NCBI GenBank assembly: GCA_026397725.1
Contig: JAPLUI010000180.1
Span: 1 to 57,512, forward strand
DNA length: 57,512 nt
Source of the DNA: Verrucomicrobiota bacterium
GTDB taxonomy: Bacteria; Verrucomicrobiota; Verrucomicrobiia; Verrucomicrobiales; Akkermansiaceae
Direction: 5' to 3'
The translations under genes and the position numbers were made by a program. The notes beneath the pieces were generated by a model, which saw nothing but the letters and a program-made list of their open reading frames with translations, did not search any database and was not told where the DNA came from. This document shows, one piece after another, positions 16,358 through 25,545 of this stretch (positions are counted from its first letter, which is position 1; the number at the start of each line of letters is the position of its first letter).

Positions 16358-18346
16358 TCACTCCGCAAGGCCGAGTTTGGTGCGGAGGGTGTCGATTTCG
16401 GCGGAGAGTTCGCCCCAGCGGGAGTAGCTGGTTTCGAGGGCCTGGGTGACAGTTTCGACGGCGTTGGACGTTTCGCGGAGGAGGTTGGGATCGGCGATGC
16501 AGGCGTCGCTGGACAGATGTTGGGTCAGGGTGACCTGGGCGGCTTCGAGTTCGGCGACCTTGGCTTCGAGCGCGGCCAGTTCCGACTCCCGGGGCTTGAG
16601 GGTTTTCGAGCGCAGTTCACGGGCCTCGGCCTCGATCCGGCGCTGGTCCTTGCGGGACAGGCCGCTGTGAGTGGCAGTTGCCGCGCCGGTGGTGGTGGGG
16701 CGGGCGGGCACGCGGCGGGCGGCGGCGAGGGCTTGGTCGGCGGCGGATTTTTCGATATAGTAGGAGAGGTTGCCGTGATAGAGCGAGGGCTGGCGGCCGG
16801 CGCGGAACTCGAGGGTCCTGGTGACCAGCGGATCAAGGAACGCGCGGTTGTGGGAAACGATCAGCACGCTGCCGGGATAGTCGATGAGCGCACGCTGCAG
16901 CACCTCCTGCGATTGCATGTCCAGATGGTTGGTCGGCTCGTCGAGGATGAGGAAATTGGCGGGCGTGAGCAACATGCATACCAGCGCGACCCGCGAGCGC
17001 TCGCCGCCGGAAAGCACCCCCACCCGCTTGAACACGTCGTCACCGCGAAACAGGAAACAACCTAACAAACTTCGGGCATGCGGCATGCTCTCGCGCGAGG
17101 CGGACTGCTCGACGGTTTCCAAGACGGTTAGATCGGGGTCCAGTTCGTCGGAGTGGTTTTGGGAGAAGAAGGCGGGGGCCACCTTGTGGCCGAAGCTGTG
17201 GGTGCCGGCGTCGGGTGCCTCGCGGGCGGTGATGAGGCGGCAGAAGGTGGACTTGCCCGCGCCGTTGGGGCCGACGATGGCGATCTTTTCGCCCTTGTTG
17301 ATCTCGAAATCAAAGCCGCTGAAGACCTGGAGCGTGCCATAGTGCTTGGCGACGCCTGCGAGTTTGGCCACCAGGTGACCGGAGGCTGGCGGCGGCGGGA
17401 ACTTGAATTCCACCACTGCATCGTCCTGCTCGGGCGCGGGGATGCGCTCGATCTTGGCCAGGAGCTTGATGCGGGATTGGACCAGCGTCGCCTTGTTGGC
17501 CGAGGCGCGGAAGCGGTCGATGAAGCGCTGGGACTCGGCGATCTCGCGCTGCTGGGAGGTGTATTGCTTGAGCAGGATGTCCCGGCGGAGGACTGACTCG
17601 CGCTCGTAGTAGGAGAAGTTGCCGGCATACTCCTCGGCGCGACCGTGATGGAAGGCGATGGTGCGGGTACACAGCGTGTCGAGCAAACAGCGGTCATGCG
17701 AAATGAGCAGGATCGCGCCGGGATAGTTGATGAGGTATTGCTCAACCCACAGTTGGGTGTCGAGGTCGAGATGGTTGGTGGGCTCGTCCAGCAACATCAC
17801 CTCCGGCTCCTGCAAAAACAACTTGGCCATGGCGATGCGCATCTGCCAGCCGCCCGAAAACTCCGCACAATCCCGCGTGAAGTCGCTTTTCTGAAAGCCA
17901 AGCCCCTGGAGGACCGACTCGATGCGCGGCTTCATCCGCTCGGGGTTGGTGGCATCGAGCTGGAGTTCCAGGCCGCCGATTTCGTCCAACATCTCGGCGT
18001 AAGGCGAGGAGCGGGGGTCAAGTTTGGTGAGTTCGCGCGAGAGGCGTTCGACTTTCTCGCGCAGGGCGACGGCCTCACCGAAGGCCAACTCGGTTTCCAT
18101 CCACAACGAGCGGCCGCTAACATGGATGCCCTCCTGCGGCAGGTAGCCGATGCGGGTGCCCTTGGGGGCGTGGATGGCCCCGGCGCTGGGCGGGAGGATG
18201 CCGGCGAGGCATTTCATGAGCGTGGTCTTGCCCGCGCCGTTGTGACCGGCGAAGGCAATGCGTTCCCGTGCTTGCACGGAAAACGCAAGATCACTGAAAA
18301 GCACGCGAGCACCAAACTCGACGCGCAGCGATTGGACTGAAATCAT
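16358..18346 (-). CDS. ABC-F family ATPase (Uup/YdiF type)
   Basis: 662 residues with two ABC ATPase domains and no membrane segments. Domain 1: Walker A 'GHNGAGKTT', signature 'FSGGWQMR', Walker B 'VMLLDEPTNHLD'. Domain 2: Walker A 'GPNGAGKST', signature 'LSGGERSR', Walker B 'FLILDEPTNHLD'. A charged inter-domain linker and a C-terminal coiled coil (about the last 90 residues) are typical of ABC-F proteins that act on ribosomes or DNA branch structures. I chose ATG 18346; a GTG six codons upstream (18364) is possible. It is convergent with hipA and separated from nuoN by about 340 bp. Confidence 0.9.
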   Translation of the reverse strand: MISVQSLRVEFGARVLFSDLAFSVQARERIAFAGHNGAGKTTLMKCLAGILPPSAGAIHAPKGTRIGYLPQEGIHVSGRSLWMETELAFGEAVALREKVERLSRELTKLDPRSSPYAEMLDEIGGLELQLDATNPERMKPRIESVLQGLGFQKSDFTRDCAEFSGGWQMRIAMAKLFLQEPEVMLLDEPTNHLDLDTQLWVEQYLINYPGAILLISHDRCLLDTLCTRTIAFHHGRAEEYAGNFSYYERESVLRRDILLKQYTSQQREIAESQRFIDRFRASANKATLVQSRIKLLAKIERIPAPEQDDAVVEFKFPPPPASGHLVAKLAGVAKHYGTLQVFSGFDFEINKGEKIAIVGPNGAGKSTFCRLITAREAPDAGTHSFGHKVAPAFFSQNHSDELDPDLTVLETVEQSASRESMPHARSLLGCFLFRGDDVFKRVGVLSGGERSRVALVCMLLTPANFLILDEPTNHLDMQSQEVLQRALIDYPGSVLIVSHNRAFLDPLVTRTLEFRAGRQPSLYHGNLSYYIEKSAADQALAAARRVPARPTTTGAATATHSGLSRKDQRRIEAEARELRSKTLKPRESELAALEAKVAELEAAQVTLTQHLSSDACIADPNLLRETSNAVETVTQALETSYSRWGELSAEIDTLRTKLGLAE

Positions 18347-18684
18347 CGGAGGCGGAGGTTGCACCCTCCGGCGCAGAGGTCAACGCTAGAGATGGGGGCT
18401 GTCGGGCGGGGGGTGATCGCATTGGCATTGAAATTCCTGGCGGCCATGCCGAGGGCGGCGGCCATCCGGACCACCGGCAGCCGCCCGCTCCACGAACGCT
18501 TCGAGCGTGCAGGCATCCCACTGCCATGGGTGTTCGAGGTCTTCGTCCACCGCAAGCGGGCGGAGATGACTCCCGGCGAAATCGTCGCCGACGGCATGCC
18601 CAACCAAGGCCGCCAGACCCGTGAATGGCCGGACTTTGGCTGCTCCTGAGCAATAAAAGCCGCCACCGGACGCCGCGCACTGCC
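18347..18684. other. Spacer between ABC-F gene and nuoN, no clear gene
   Basis: 338 bp. Overlapping open frames exist on both strands (the plus-strand one of about 85 codons would end at 18649), but none shows a recognisable domain or start context. It must hold the ABC-F promoter and the end of the nuo transcript. I see no strong terminator. Confidence 0.5.
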
Positions 18685-20178
18685 TCACTGCCCCCGCAGC
18701 GTCGCCGCCAAGGCTGCGGTGAGCGGGCTGAGCAGCAGCGCGGGAAACAGCCCGAGGGCGATGAGCAAAACCGCCGGCACGGTCATCGCCAAACGGTGGG
18801 ACATGGGCAGCGCCAAGGCTGCCGAGTCCGCCGCCTCTCTGACCAAGGCCTGCTTCAGCACCATCAGATAGTAATATAATGAAATGGCACTCATGATGGC
18901 CGCCAGGCCAACCAACCAGGTGAGACCCGGGATGCCATGGGTGGTGGACTCGGCCATCGCCGCGCTGAACATGGCAAATTTCCCGACAAATCCCGCCAGC
19001 GGTGGCAGGCCGGCCAACGATGTTAGGAACACCAGCAACGCCACCGCCTGCAACGGCGAACGCTGGACCAGCCCGGCGAAGGAACCCAGCGAGTCGTCAC
19101 CGCGGTCGCGCTCGACGGCGGCAGTCACCGCCAGCGCCCCGAAGGTCGCCAGCCCATAGACCACCACATAGAACAAGGCGGCCCCGGACGAAGTGGTGCC
19201 GTTGGCCGCGAGCGCCACCAGCAGATAGCCGGTGTTGGCCACCGCCGAGTAGGCGAGCAAGCGGCGCACGCTGCTTTGGGCGAGCGCGAGGACGTTGCCG
19301 AAAACCATCGAAACCGCAGCCAAGGCCCCAAGCCAGAGTGACCAACCCGGTTTCATGGCACCCCATGCGGCCGACCCCGCCACCACCTCGAAGCCCATCA
19401 TCAACAAGCGCACCAACACCAACACCCCGACCGCTTTGGAGGCCGCCGCCACCACGGCCACACTGGTGGCCGGCGCTCCTTGATAGACATCCGGTGCCCA
19501 GTAGTGAAACGGCACCGCCGCCAGCTTGAAACCCAGGCCCACCACCACCATCACCAGTCCCACCACGGCAAAGGGCGGCAACGGCCCGGCATTGAGCGCG
19601 GCCGCCATGGCCGACAAAGTGAGCGGGTGGCAGAAGCCGTAAAGCAGACTCAGTCCAAACAGGAAAAACGCCGCCGAGACGCCCCCAAACAGAAAGTATT
19701 TCAACGCCGCTTCCGCCGCCTTGGCCGTGCGCGAGAACCCGGCTAGAAGATAGAGCGACAAACTCGCCAGTTCGAGCGCGACAAACAGGAACAACAGATG
19801 AGTGGTGCCAACCGTCAGCAGCAAACCGGTTAGAGCAAACAACAACAGCGCGTGAAACTCGCCCGGTTGCCCAATCTCATTGCGGGCCGGCGGCAGCAGC
19901 ACCGCCAATAACCCCAAGCCCAGCACCACCGCCTTGAACAAGCGGGCCAGCGGGTCCATCACCAGCAACGCAGTCCCGGACGCGTAGTTCGGCGGGATAT
20001 AATACAAGGCCGCGCAGGCACCGGCGATGCCCAGCGCGGAAATCGCGATGGTCACATCGATCGCGAGCGGACGGTTGGTTTTCGCCTCGACGGCCACGGC
20101 CACGCCGAGCAGCAGCAACGCCGTGATAACCAGCACGGTCTCCGGCAGCAGTTGGATGAATAATGCGTTGTAATTCAC
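18685..20178 (-). CDS. nuoN: NADH-quinone oxidoreductase subunit N
   Basis: 497 residues, about 14 membrane helices, antiporter-like proton channel next to NuoK/J in complex I. Conserved pumping residues are visible: Glu in 'FVALELASLSLYLL', Lys in 'GLGFKLAAVPFHYWAPDVYQ', Lys in 'AAASKAVGVL', and Lys in 'GFVGKFAMF', which is the NuoN-specific Lys in place of Glu. The start is GTG at 20178, overlapping the upstream nuoM stop (GTGA), so translation is coupled. It is the last gene of the operon. Confidence 0.95.
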   Translation of the reverse strand: MNYNALFIQLLPETVLVITALLLLGVAVAVEAKTNRPLAIDVTIAISALGIAGACAALYYIPPNYASGTALLVMDPLARLFKAVVLGLGLLAVLLPPARNEIGQPGEFHALLLFALTGLLLTVGTTHLLFLFVALELASLSLYLLAGFSRTAKAAEAALKYFLFGGVSAAFFLFGLSLLYGFCHPLTLSAMAAALNAGPLPPFAVVGLVMVVVGLGFKLAAVPFHYWAPDVYQGAPATSVAVVAAASKAVGVLVLVRLLMMGFEVVAGSAAWGAMKPGWSLWLGALAAVSMVFGNVLALAQSSVRRLLAYSAVANTGYLLVALAANGTTSSGAALFYVVVYGLATFGALAVTAAVERDRGDDSLGSFAGLVQRSPLQAVALLVFLTSLAGLPPLAGFVGKFAMFSAAMAESTTHGIPGLTWLVGLAAIMSAISLYYYLMVLKQALVREAADSAALALPMSHRLAMTVPAVLLIALGLFPALLLSPLTAALAATLRGQ

Positions 20179-21656
20179 GGCAGGGAAAGGATCGAGTGGA
20201 ACAAAGGAGAACGCAGACCGTCATCTATCAACGTCACCCACGGCAGCGGATAGACGCCGATGGCCAGCGAAAACGTGAGCAACAACGCCATGGCGGAAAT
20301 TTCCGGCCAGGTCAGCGGCGGCAACATCGGCGCGGGTGCGTCGGCGGCATTTCTAACCGGGAAGAACGCGCGGTGCATGGCCCGCAGCGAAAAGGCCCCG
20401 GTGACAATAATGCCGAACGCCACCGGCAAAATCAACCAAGGATCGGATTGCCAAACGCCGATGCCGATGGAAAGCTCGGCCACAAAGCCGCTGAAGCCCG
20501 GCAAGCCCATCGAGGCCGCGGTGGCCAGCGTGAAGGCAAGCGCCGCGCCCGGCAACGTGCGCCACAAATCGAAGGCCTGCAGTGCGGTTAGATCGCGGGT
20601 GTGCGTGCGTTCGTAAACGACCCGTCCGGCGATGCCGAAGAGCAATCCCGCGACGATGCCGTGGGAAATCATTTGCAGCATCGCGCCGCCCAAGCCCCAG
20701 AGGGTGGCCGTGGCCATCCCCAACAAAATGAACCCCATGTGGCTCACACTTGAATAGCCGATCACAAACTTCAAATCCTTCTGGGTCAGCGCGGTGAGCG
20801 CGCCATAGATGATGCCGACCACCGCGAGCCCGGCGATTACCAGACGCCACGCGACAAACCCCTGCGGAAACAACGGCATCGCCACACACAACGCGCCATA
20901 CGCACCCAACTTCATCACCACCCCGGCCAGCAACATCGAGGCCGCGGTCGGTGCCGCCACGTGGCCGGTGGGCGCCCACGTGTGAAACGGCCAAATGCCC
21001 GCCAACACCCCGAAGCCAAGGAACAAGATCGGGAATGCCCAGATCTGCAAGGACGGAGCATACTTCACGCTGGCCAGATAATCGAGGTCGAAGCTGGTGC
21101 CGCCGGCCGCCGCATAAGCGACCACCAGACCTATCAGAATCAGTGCGCTCGACCCGATCGAATAGAGCGTGAGTTTCATCGCGCCATACTCGCGGTTGGT
21201 GGAGCCCCAAATCGCGATTAACATGTATTTGGGCAGGATCACCGTTTCATAAAACACAAACAACAGAAACGCATCGCGGCTGAGGAACACGCCATAGACG
21301 CCGCCGATGATCGTCATGAAAAACGCGAAGAACGCCCGCGGCCGCTGCGTGACATTCCATGAGAACAACACCCCCGCAATGGCCACCAGACCTGTTAGCA
21401 ACAACAGCGTCAGACTCAAGCCGTTGGCCGCCAGATGAAAGCGAATCCCCAATTCGGGAATCCACGGCTGGTCAAATGACCACGCCACGGCATCCGGATG
21501 TTGCAGTTTTGTCAGACAGGCGGCGGCTGCGGCCAGCGCCCCGATGATGGATGCGGCCAGTGCAATGACCCGTGCCAACCCGGCGGAGCGGGCGGGCAGC
21601 AGGAGCACTAACAAGGCCCCGGCAAACGCGGAAATAAGGGTCCAGGCGGGAGTCAT
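20175..21656 (-). CDS. nuoM: NADH-quinone oxidoreductase subunit M, copy 1 (TM7 lysine lost)
   Basis: 493 residues, antiporter-like subunit. Overall closest in pattern to E. coli NuoM ('QPWIPELGIRFHLAANGLSL', 'YSSVSHMGFILLG', 'ERTHTRDL'). Conserved Glu137 ('VFYETVILP') and Lys249 ('VVMKLGAYG') are present, as is the TM12 Glu ('GFVAELSIG'). At the position of the TM7 lysine (Lys234 in E. coli) there is Leu218, within 'FGVLAGIWPFHTWAP'. ATG 21656 overlaps the stop of the second nuoM (ATGA). An upstream in-frame extension to 21728 overlaps that gene and is unlikely. Either the clade uses another proton path or this copy has changed pumping. Confidence 0.93.
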   Translation of the reverse strand: MTPAWTLISAFAGALLVLLLPARSAGLARVIALAASIIGALAAAAACLTKLQHPDAVAWSFDQPWIPELGIRFHLAANGLSLTLLLLTGLVAIAGVLFSWNVTQRPRAFFAFFMTIIGGVYGVFLSRDAFLLFVFYETVILPKYMLIAIWGSTNREYGAMKLTLYSIGSSALILIGLVVAYAAAGGTSFDLDYLASVKYAPSLQIWAFPILFLGFGVLAGIWPFHTWAPTGHVAAPTAASMLLAGVVMKLGAYGALCVAMPLFPQGFVAWRLVIAGLAVVGIIYGALTALTQKDLKFVIGYSSVSHMGFILLGMATATLWGLGGAMLQMISHGIVAGLLFGIAGRVVYERTHTRDLTALQAFDLWRTLPGAALAFTLATAASMGLPGFSGFVAELSIGIGVWQSDPWLILPVAFGIIVTGAFSLRAMHRAFFPVRNAADAPAPMLPPLTWPEISAMALLLTFSLAIGVYPLPWVTLIDDGLRSPLFHSILSLP

Positions 21657-23191
21657 GGCATAATGCGGAGGAGATCGAGAAGCCGTGCGGTGTCGGCATT
21701 GAGACAATGAAGGAGGACTGGGGGCCACAGCCCGGGAATGATGATGAGGGCGATGGCCGGGGCGAGAATCCAGCGTTCACGGGATGTTAGATCGGGCCAC
21801 TTGGCGCAGGCCGGGTTGAGCGGACCATGGAACACCAAGCGCACCATGCGCAGGAAAAACACCGCGGTGAGCAACAACCCGATGACCGAGACCGCCGCCG
21901 CCCACGGCACCAAGGCAAACACGCCGGTGAACATGAGGAACTCCCCAACAAATCCGCTCAAGCCCGGCAACCCGAGCGAGGCGAAGATGGCCATGCCCAT
22001 CAAGCCGCATAACACCGGGGCACGCGAGCGCAGGCCGCCGAAGTCCGCCAGCGTGCGGGCACCGCCGCTGCGTTGTTCCATCAGTCCGATGCAGAAGAAG
22101 ATCGTGCTGGCGATGATCCCGTGGTTGAACGCCTGCAGGATCGTGCCGGAGATCGCCGCGGCGTGGGCACTGCGGTCGGTATGCACTGCGGCGGCGGCCA
22201 CCACGGCCATCGCGCAATACCCGAGATGATTCACTGATGAATAGGCGAGGATGCGTTTCAAATCGCGCTGGGCCAGCGCCGCGACCGCTCCTAACAAAAC
22301 AGTCGCCACCGCCAGCACCATCAGGCTCGGCGCCAACGCCGGCAACACCTCCGGGAAGATCGGCAGCAGAATCCGCAACAGGCCATACACCCCCATCTTC
22401 GAGAGCAGGCCGGTGAGCAACATCGTCACCGGTGTGGGCGCTTCGGCATAGGCCGCGGGCAACCACGCGTGGAACGGGAACACCGGCAGTTTCACCGCCA
22501 GCCCGAGGAACACACACACCGCCACCGAACCTAACAAAAATTGCCCGCTGTGGCCCGTGGCCACGAAGGTAGCGGCCAATAGCGGGACCAGTTGGTGGTT
22601 GGCGGCGAGGTCGGAAAGCTTGGAGAAATCCATGGTGCCCGTCGCGAGTTGCAGCGCCAGGAATCCTAACAACATGAACACGCTGCCGCCCAGCGTCATG
22701 ATGAAAAACCGCAATGCGGCACGCGGCGCGCCTGCCCCGCCCCACAGGCGGATGAGCAGATAGGAAGGAATCAGCGTCATTTCCCAACACAGGAACCACG
22801 GGACAAAATGCCGCGCCGAGAACACTCCGAACAACATGCCCTCCAACACCAGGATCAACGCGCAGTACCCGCGCCCGCCCTGGTCAAGCCGCACCGAAGC
22901 GGCCAATGCAAACAAGGTGACCAGACTGGTGAGCAACAAGAACAACCACGACGTGCCATCCACCGCAAAGCGCAGCGAGATCCCGGCATCCGGCAGCCAC
23001 TCGGATTCCCACTCGGCAAGCACGCCGGTGGCCGGAAATGCCTGGTGCGAGCCGATGAAGACGACCAGCACCAATGGCACCAACGCCCAGATGATGGCCA
23101 GGTGCTTGGCGCGTGAGTTGCACAATCCCGACCAGCCGCCGAGGATGGCCGCACCTAACAATGGAATCAATAGCAGTGAAAGTAACAACAT
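21653..23191 (-). CDS. nuoM: NADH-quinone oxidoreductase subunit M, copy 2 (extra pump)
   Basis: 512 residues, second NuoM-type antiporter subunit between nuoL and the other nuoM. All canonical residues are present: Glu137 ('LCWEMTLIPSYLLIRLWG'), Lys234 ('LAVKLPVFPFHAWLP'), Lys265 ('LLSKMGVYGLL') and the TM12 Glu ('GFVGEFLMFTG'). It is only distantly similar to its neighbour, so it is not a recent duplication. ATG 23191 lies 7 nt after the nuoL stop; a longer in-frame extension to 23386 runs through the nuoL coding region and is rejected. Together with the extended NuoL it points to a four-pump complex I. Confidence 0.93.
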   Translation of the reverse strand: MLLLSLLLIPLLGAAILGGWSGLCNSRAKHLAIIWALVPLVLVVFIGSHQAFPATGVLAEWESEWLPDAGISLRFAVDGTSWLFLLLTSLVTLFALAASVRLDQGGRGYCALILVLEGMLFGVFSARHFVPWFLCWEMTLIPSYLLIRLWGGAGAPRAALRFFIMTLGGSVFMLLGFLALQLATGTMDFSKLSDLAANHQLVPLLAATFVATGHSGQFLLGSVAVCVFLGLAVKLPVFPFHAWLPAAYAEAPTPVTMLLTGLLSKMGVYGLLRILLPIFPEVLPALAPSLMVLAVATVLLGAVAALAQRDLKRILAYSSVNHLGYCAMAVVAAAAVHTDRSAHAAAISGTILQAFNHGIIASTIFFCIGLMEQRSGGARTLADFGGLRSRAPVLCGLMGMAIFASLGLPGLSGFVGEFLMFTGVFALVPWAAAVSVIGLLLTAVFFLRMVRLVFHGPLNPACAKWPDLTSRERWILAPAIALIIIPGLWPPVLLHCLNADTARLLDLLRIMP

Positions 23192-23198
23192 GGCGGAG

Positions 23199-25241
23199 TT
23201 ATGCGATGAGCCAGAAGTAAAGGATGAGCAGCACGGACGCGCCGAGACCGATCGCGCGGAGATATGCCTGCGGCCGTCCGGATTGGGCTTCGGAGGCGGA
23301 GTCCGCGCTGTCCTGCAGGCCGGCACATACCTGGTTGAAGCCGTCGTTGAGGCCCTTTTCATCGGCGGTGCCGGTCCAGCGACCAAACATCTTGATGAAG
23401 CCTTCGGTCAAGGCCATCAGAGGCACGAAGAATCGGCGCTCGAGCCCGTCCACCACCCTGCCCAGCACCGCCAGCGGCGCGATGATGTATCTGTCATAGG
23501 TGGCATCGAAACGCATGCCATCGCCGAGGAACTTCCATACGCCACCCAGTTTGCCTTCCAGCGGGTCCGGCGTGCGGCTGTCGCCCGAGGGATTGCGATA
23601 GACCAGCCATGAAGCAGTCACACCCACGGTGACAATCACCAGGGACAAGCCGATCAGTTTGAGGGATTCGGGTTTTGCCAAGGCCCCCGCATCGAATCCT
23701 GCGGTCTCACCTTTCAACCACTCCTCAAACCATGGCCACATCGGCGTGCCGATGAAAAGCAACAACACCGCGCCTGCGGCCAACACGAACAGCGGCACCA
23801 GGATGACCGGCGGGCTCTCGTGCGGATGGGAAACTCCGGGGACACGCGGCTTGCCGAAAAACACTAACAATGCCTGGCGCGTCATGTAAAATGCCGTCAG
23901 CAGGGCCGCCGCCACCGCTAACAGGAACGGCCCGTGGCCGCCGGGCCAGATTTCCGCGCTGTGGAGCACGGCTTCCTTGCTCCAAAACCCGGAGAACACA
24001 AACGGGAAGCCGGCCAGCGCCATCATGCCGATGGCATAAGTGATGAATGTTTTTGGCATCGCGCGGGCGAGTCCGCCCATGCGGCGGATGTCCTGTTCGT
24101 CATGGCACCCATGAATCACCGAACCGGCGGAGAGGAATAACAAGGCCTTGAAAAACGCATGCGCGATCAAATGAAACATCGCCGCCGCCACTCCGCCAGT
24201 ACCCAGCGCCACCATCATGAACCCAAGCTGCGAAACCGTCGAGTAGGCCAGAATGCGCTTGATGTCATTCTGCCCGAGCGCCACGCAGGCGGCATACAAC
24301 GCGGTGATTCCGCCGATCCAGGCGGTGGCGCTCAACGGCAGCCCGGTGATGCCGCTGTTCATGAAAATCGGATGGGTGCGGGCCACCAGAAACACGCCGG
24401 CGGCAACCATGGTGGCAGCGTGGATCAGCGCGGAGACCGGCGTCGGGCCTTCCATCGCATCCGGCAACCAGGTGTGCAACGGCACTTGACCCGACTTGCC
24501 CATCGCTCCGACCAACAACAGCAACGCCGCCGCCGCCGACACCGTCAGACCGCCGACGGTGGTGATGCCCGCCAGCGACTTGAGCACCCCGGTCTCTAAC
24601 AGACCGTGGCCGTGATCGAAAAACAGCAGCGTGCCGGCCTGGCCGTAAAGCCAGATCATGCCGAGGAAAAACGCCATGTCACCCACGCGGGTGGTGATGA
24701 ATGCCTTCTGCGCGGCCGCCGCGGCGGAGGGTTTTTCATAATAGTATCCGATGAGCAGATAGGAGGCGAGACCGACCAATTCCCAAGCCATGAACAACAG
24801 CAACAAACTGTTGGAATAGACCACCAACAGCATCGCGCCGGAGAACAGCGAGAGAAAACAGAAGAAGCGCCCGAAGCGGGCCTCACCCTTCATATATCCG
24901 GTGCTGTAGAGGAAGATCCAGAACGCCACAAACGAGACCATCGCGCCCATGGCCGCACTCAGCGGGTCTAACACCAAACCCACTTTCAACACCACATCCC
25001 CGAAGCTGAACCAGGTGCTGGCGGTGTCCAAGTGAAACGCGCGGTCATGCGCCGGAGCCAGCGTGCAGGCCAAGGCCGCCAGTGCGATCACGCCGGACAC
25101 CAACAAGGCCCCGAGCGCGAGCCACGAGGCCTGCCGGCCCATCCGGTCCGGCATGAACGCGGTAATGCCACCCGCCAGCAGCGGCAACAGCGGCACCACC
25201 CAGAGCAGGAACGGAAGATAAGGAATAAGCGCGTCAGCCAT
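23199..25241 (-). CDS. nuoL: NADH-quinone oxidoreductase subunit L with extended lateral helix
   Basis: 680 residues; E. coli NuoL has 613. Key residues: Glu in 'FMAWELVGLASYLLIGYYYE', Lys in 'GAMGKSGQVPLHTWLPDAME', His in 'ALIHAATMVAAG', and Lys in 'GFWSKEAVL'. From the conserved 'YDR' that opens the lateral helix to the C-terminus there are 99 residues, against 69 from the matching 'YDK' in E. coli. The extra 30 or so include 'FGRWTGTADEKGLNDGFNQV'. This is the region known to lengthen in complexes with a fourth pump. It overlaps nuoK by 8 nt. Confidence 0.95.
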   Translation of the reverse strand: MADALIPYLPFLLWVVPLLPLLAGGITAFMPDRMGRQASWLALGALLVSGVIALAALACTLAPAHDRAFHLDTASTWFSFGDVVLKVGLVLDPLSAAMGAMVSFVAFWIFLYSTGYMKGEARFGRFFCFLSLFSGAMLLVVYSNSLLLLFMAWELVGLASYLLIGYYYEKPSAAAAAQKAFITTRVGDMAFFLGMIWLYGQAGTLLFFDHGHGLLETGVLKSLAGITTVGGLTVSAAAALLLLVGAMGKSGQVPLHTWLPDAMEGPTPVSALIHAATMVAAGVFLVARTHPIFMNSGITGLPLSATAWIGGITALYAACVALGQNDIKRILAYSTVSQLGFMMVALGTGGVAAAMFHLIAHAFFKALLFLSAGSVIHGCHDEQDIRRMGGLARAMPKTFITYAIGMMALAGFPFVFSGFWSKEAVLHSAEIWPGGHGPFLLAVAAALLTAFYMTRQALLVFFGKPRVPGVSHPHESPPVILVPLFVLAAGAVLLLFIGTPMWPWFEEWLKGETAGFDAGALAKPESLKLIGLSLVIVTVGVTASWLVYRNPSGDSRTPDPLEGKLGGVWKFLGDGMRFDATYDRYIIAPLAVLGRVVDGLERRFFVPLMALTEGFIKMFGRWTGTADEKGLNDGFNQVCAGLQDSADSASEAQSGRPQAYLRAIGLGASVLLILYFWLIA

Positions 25242-25545
25242 GGAGGGAATCGAGGCGGTTGAGGTCGGTGGTGCGGGTGTGACGGAAGACCATCAGGATG
25301 ATGGCCAGCCCCACCGCGGCTTCGGCAGCCGCAATCGCGATGGAAAACAACGCGAACAGCGGACCGGTTAGAGCGGCGTCCGGCGGGCCATAACGCCAGA
25401 AGGCGATGAAATTGAGATTAGCCGCGTTGAGCATGAGTTCGATGCCGACCAGGATCAGAATGGCATTGCGACGGGTGAGCACGGCTAACAGACCGAGCGT
25501 GAACAGCAACGAGGAAAGCGTGAGCAACAGGGGGAGGGGAGTCAT
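25234..25545 (-). CDS. nuoK: NADH-quinone oxidoreductase subunit K
   Basis: 103 residues, three membrane helices (MrpC-like). Conserved membrane glutamates are seen in 'LVGIELMLNAANLNF' and 'AAAEAAVGLAI', both needed for proton transfer in E. coli NuoK. ATG 25545 overlaps the nuoJ stop by 4 nt (ATGA), and its end overlaps the nuoL start, so J-K-L are translationally coupled. Confidence 0.95.
   Translation of the reverse strand: MTPLPLLLTLSSLLFTLGLLAVLTRRNAILILVGIELMLNAANLNFIAFWRYGPPDAALTGPLFALFSIAIAAAEAAVGLAIILMVFRHTRTTDLNRLDSLHG

Noticed and set aside
21653..23191. Extra NuoM as part of an Mrp antiporter
   Set aside because: It sits between nuoL and nuoM with tight spacing, no mrp genes are present, and NuoL carries the matching extension.
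21653..23386. 577-residue version of the extra NuoM
   Set aside because: The first 65 residues overlap the nuoL coding region and are not hydrophobic; ATG 23191 follows the nuoL stop by 7 nt.
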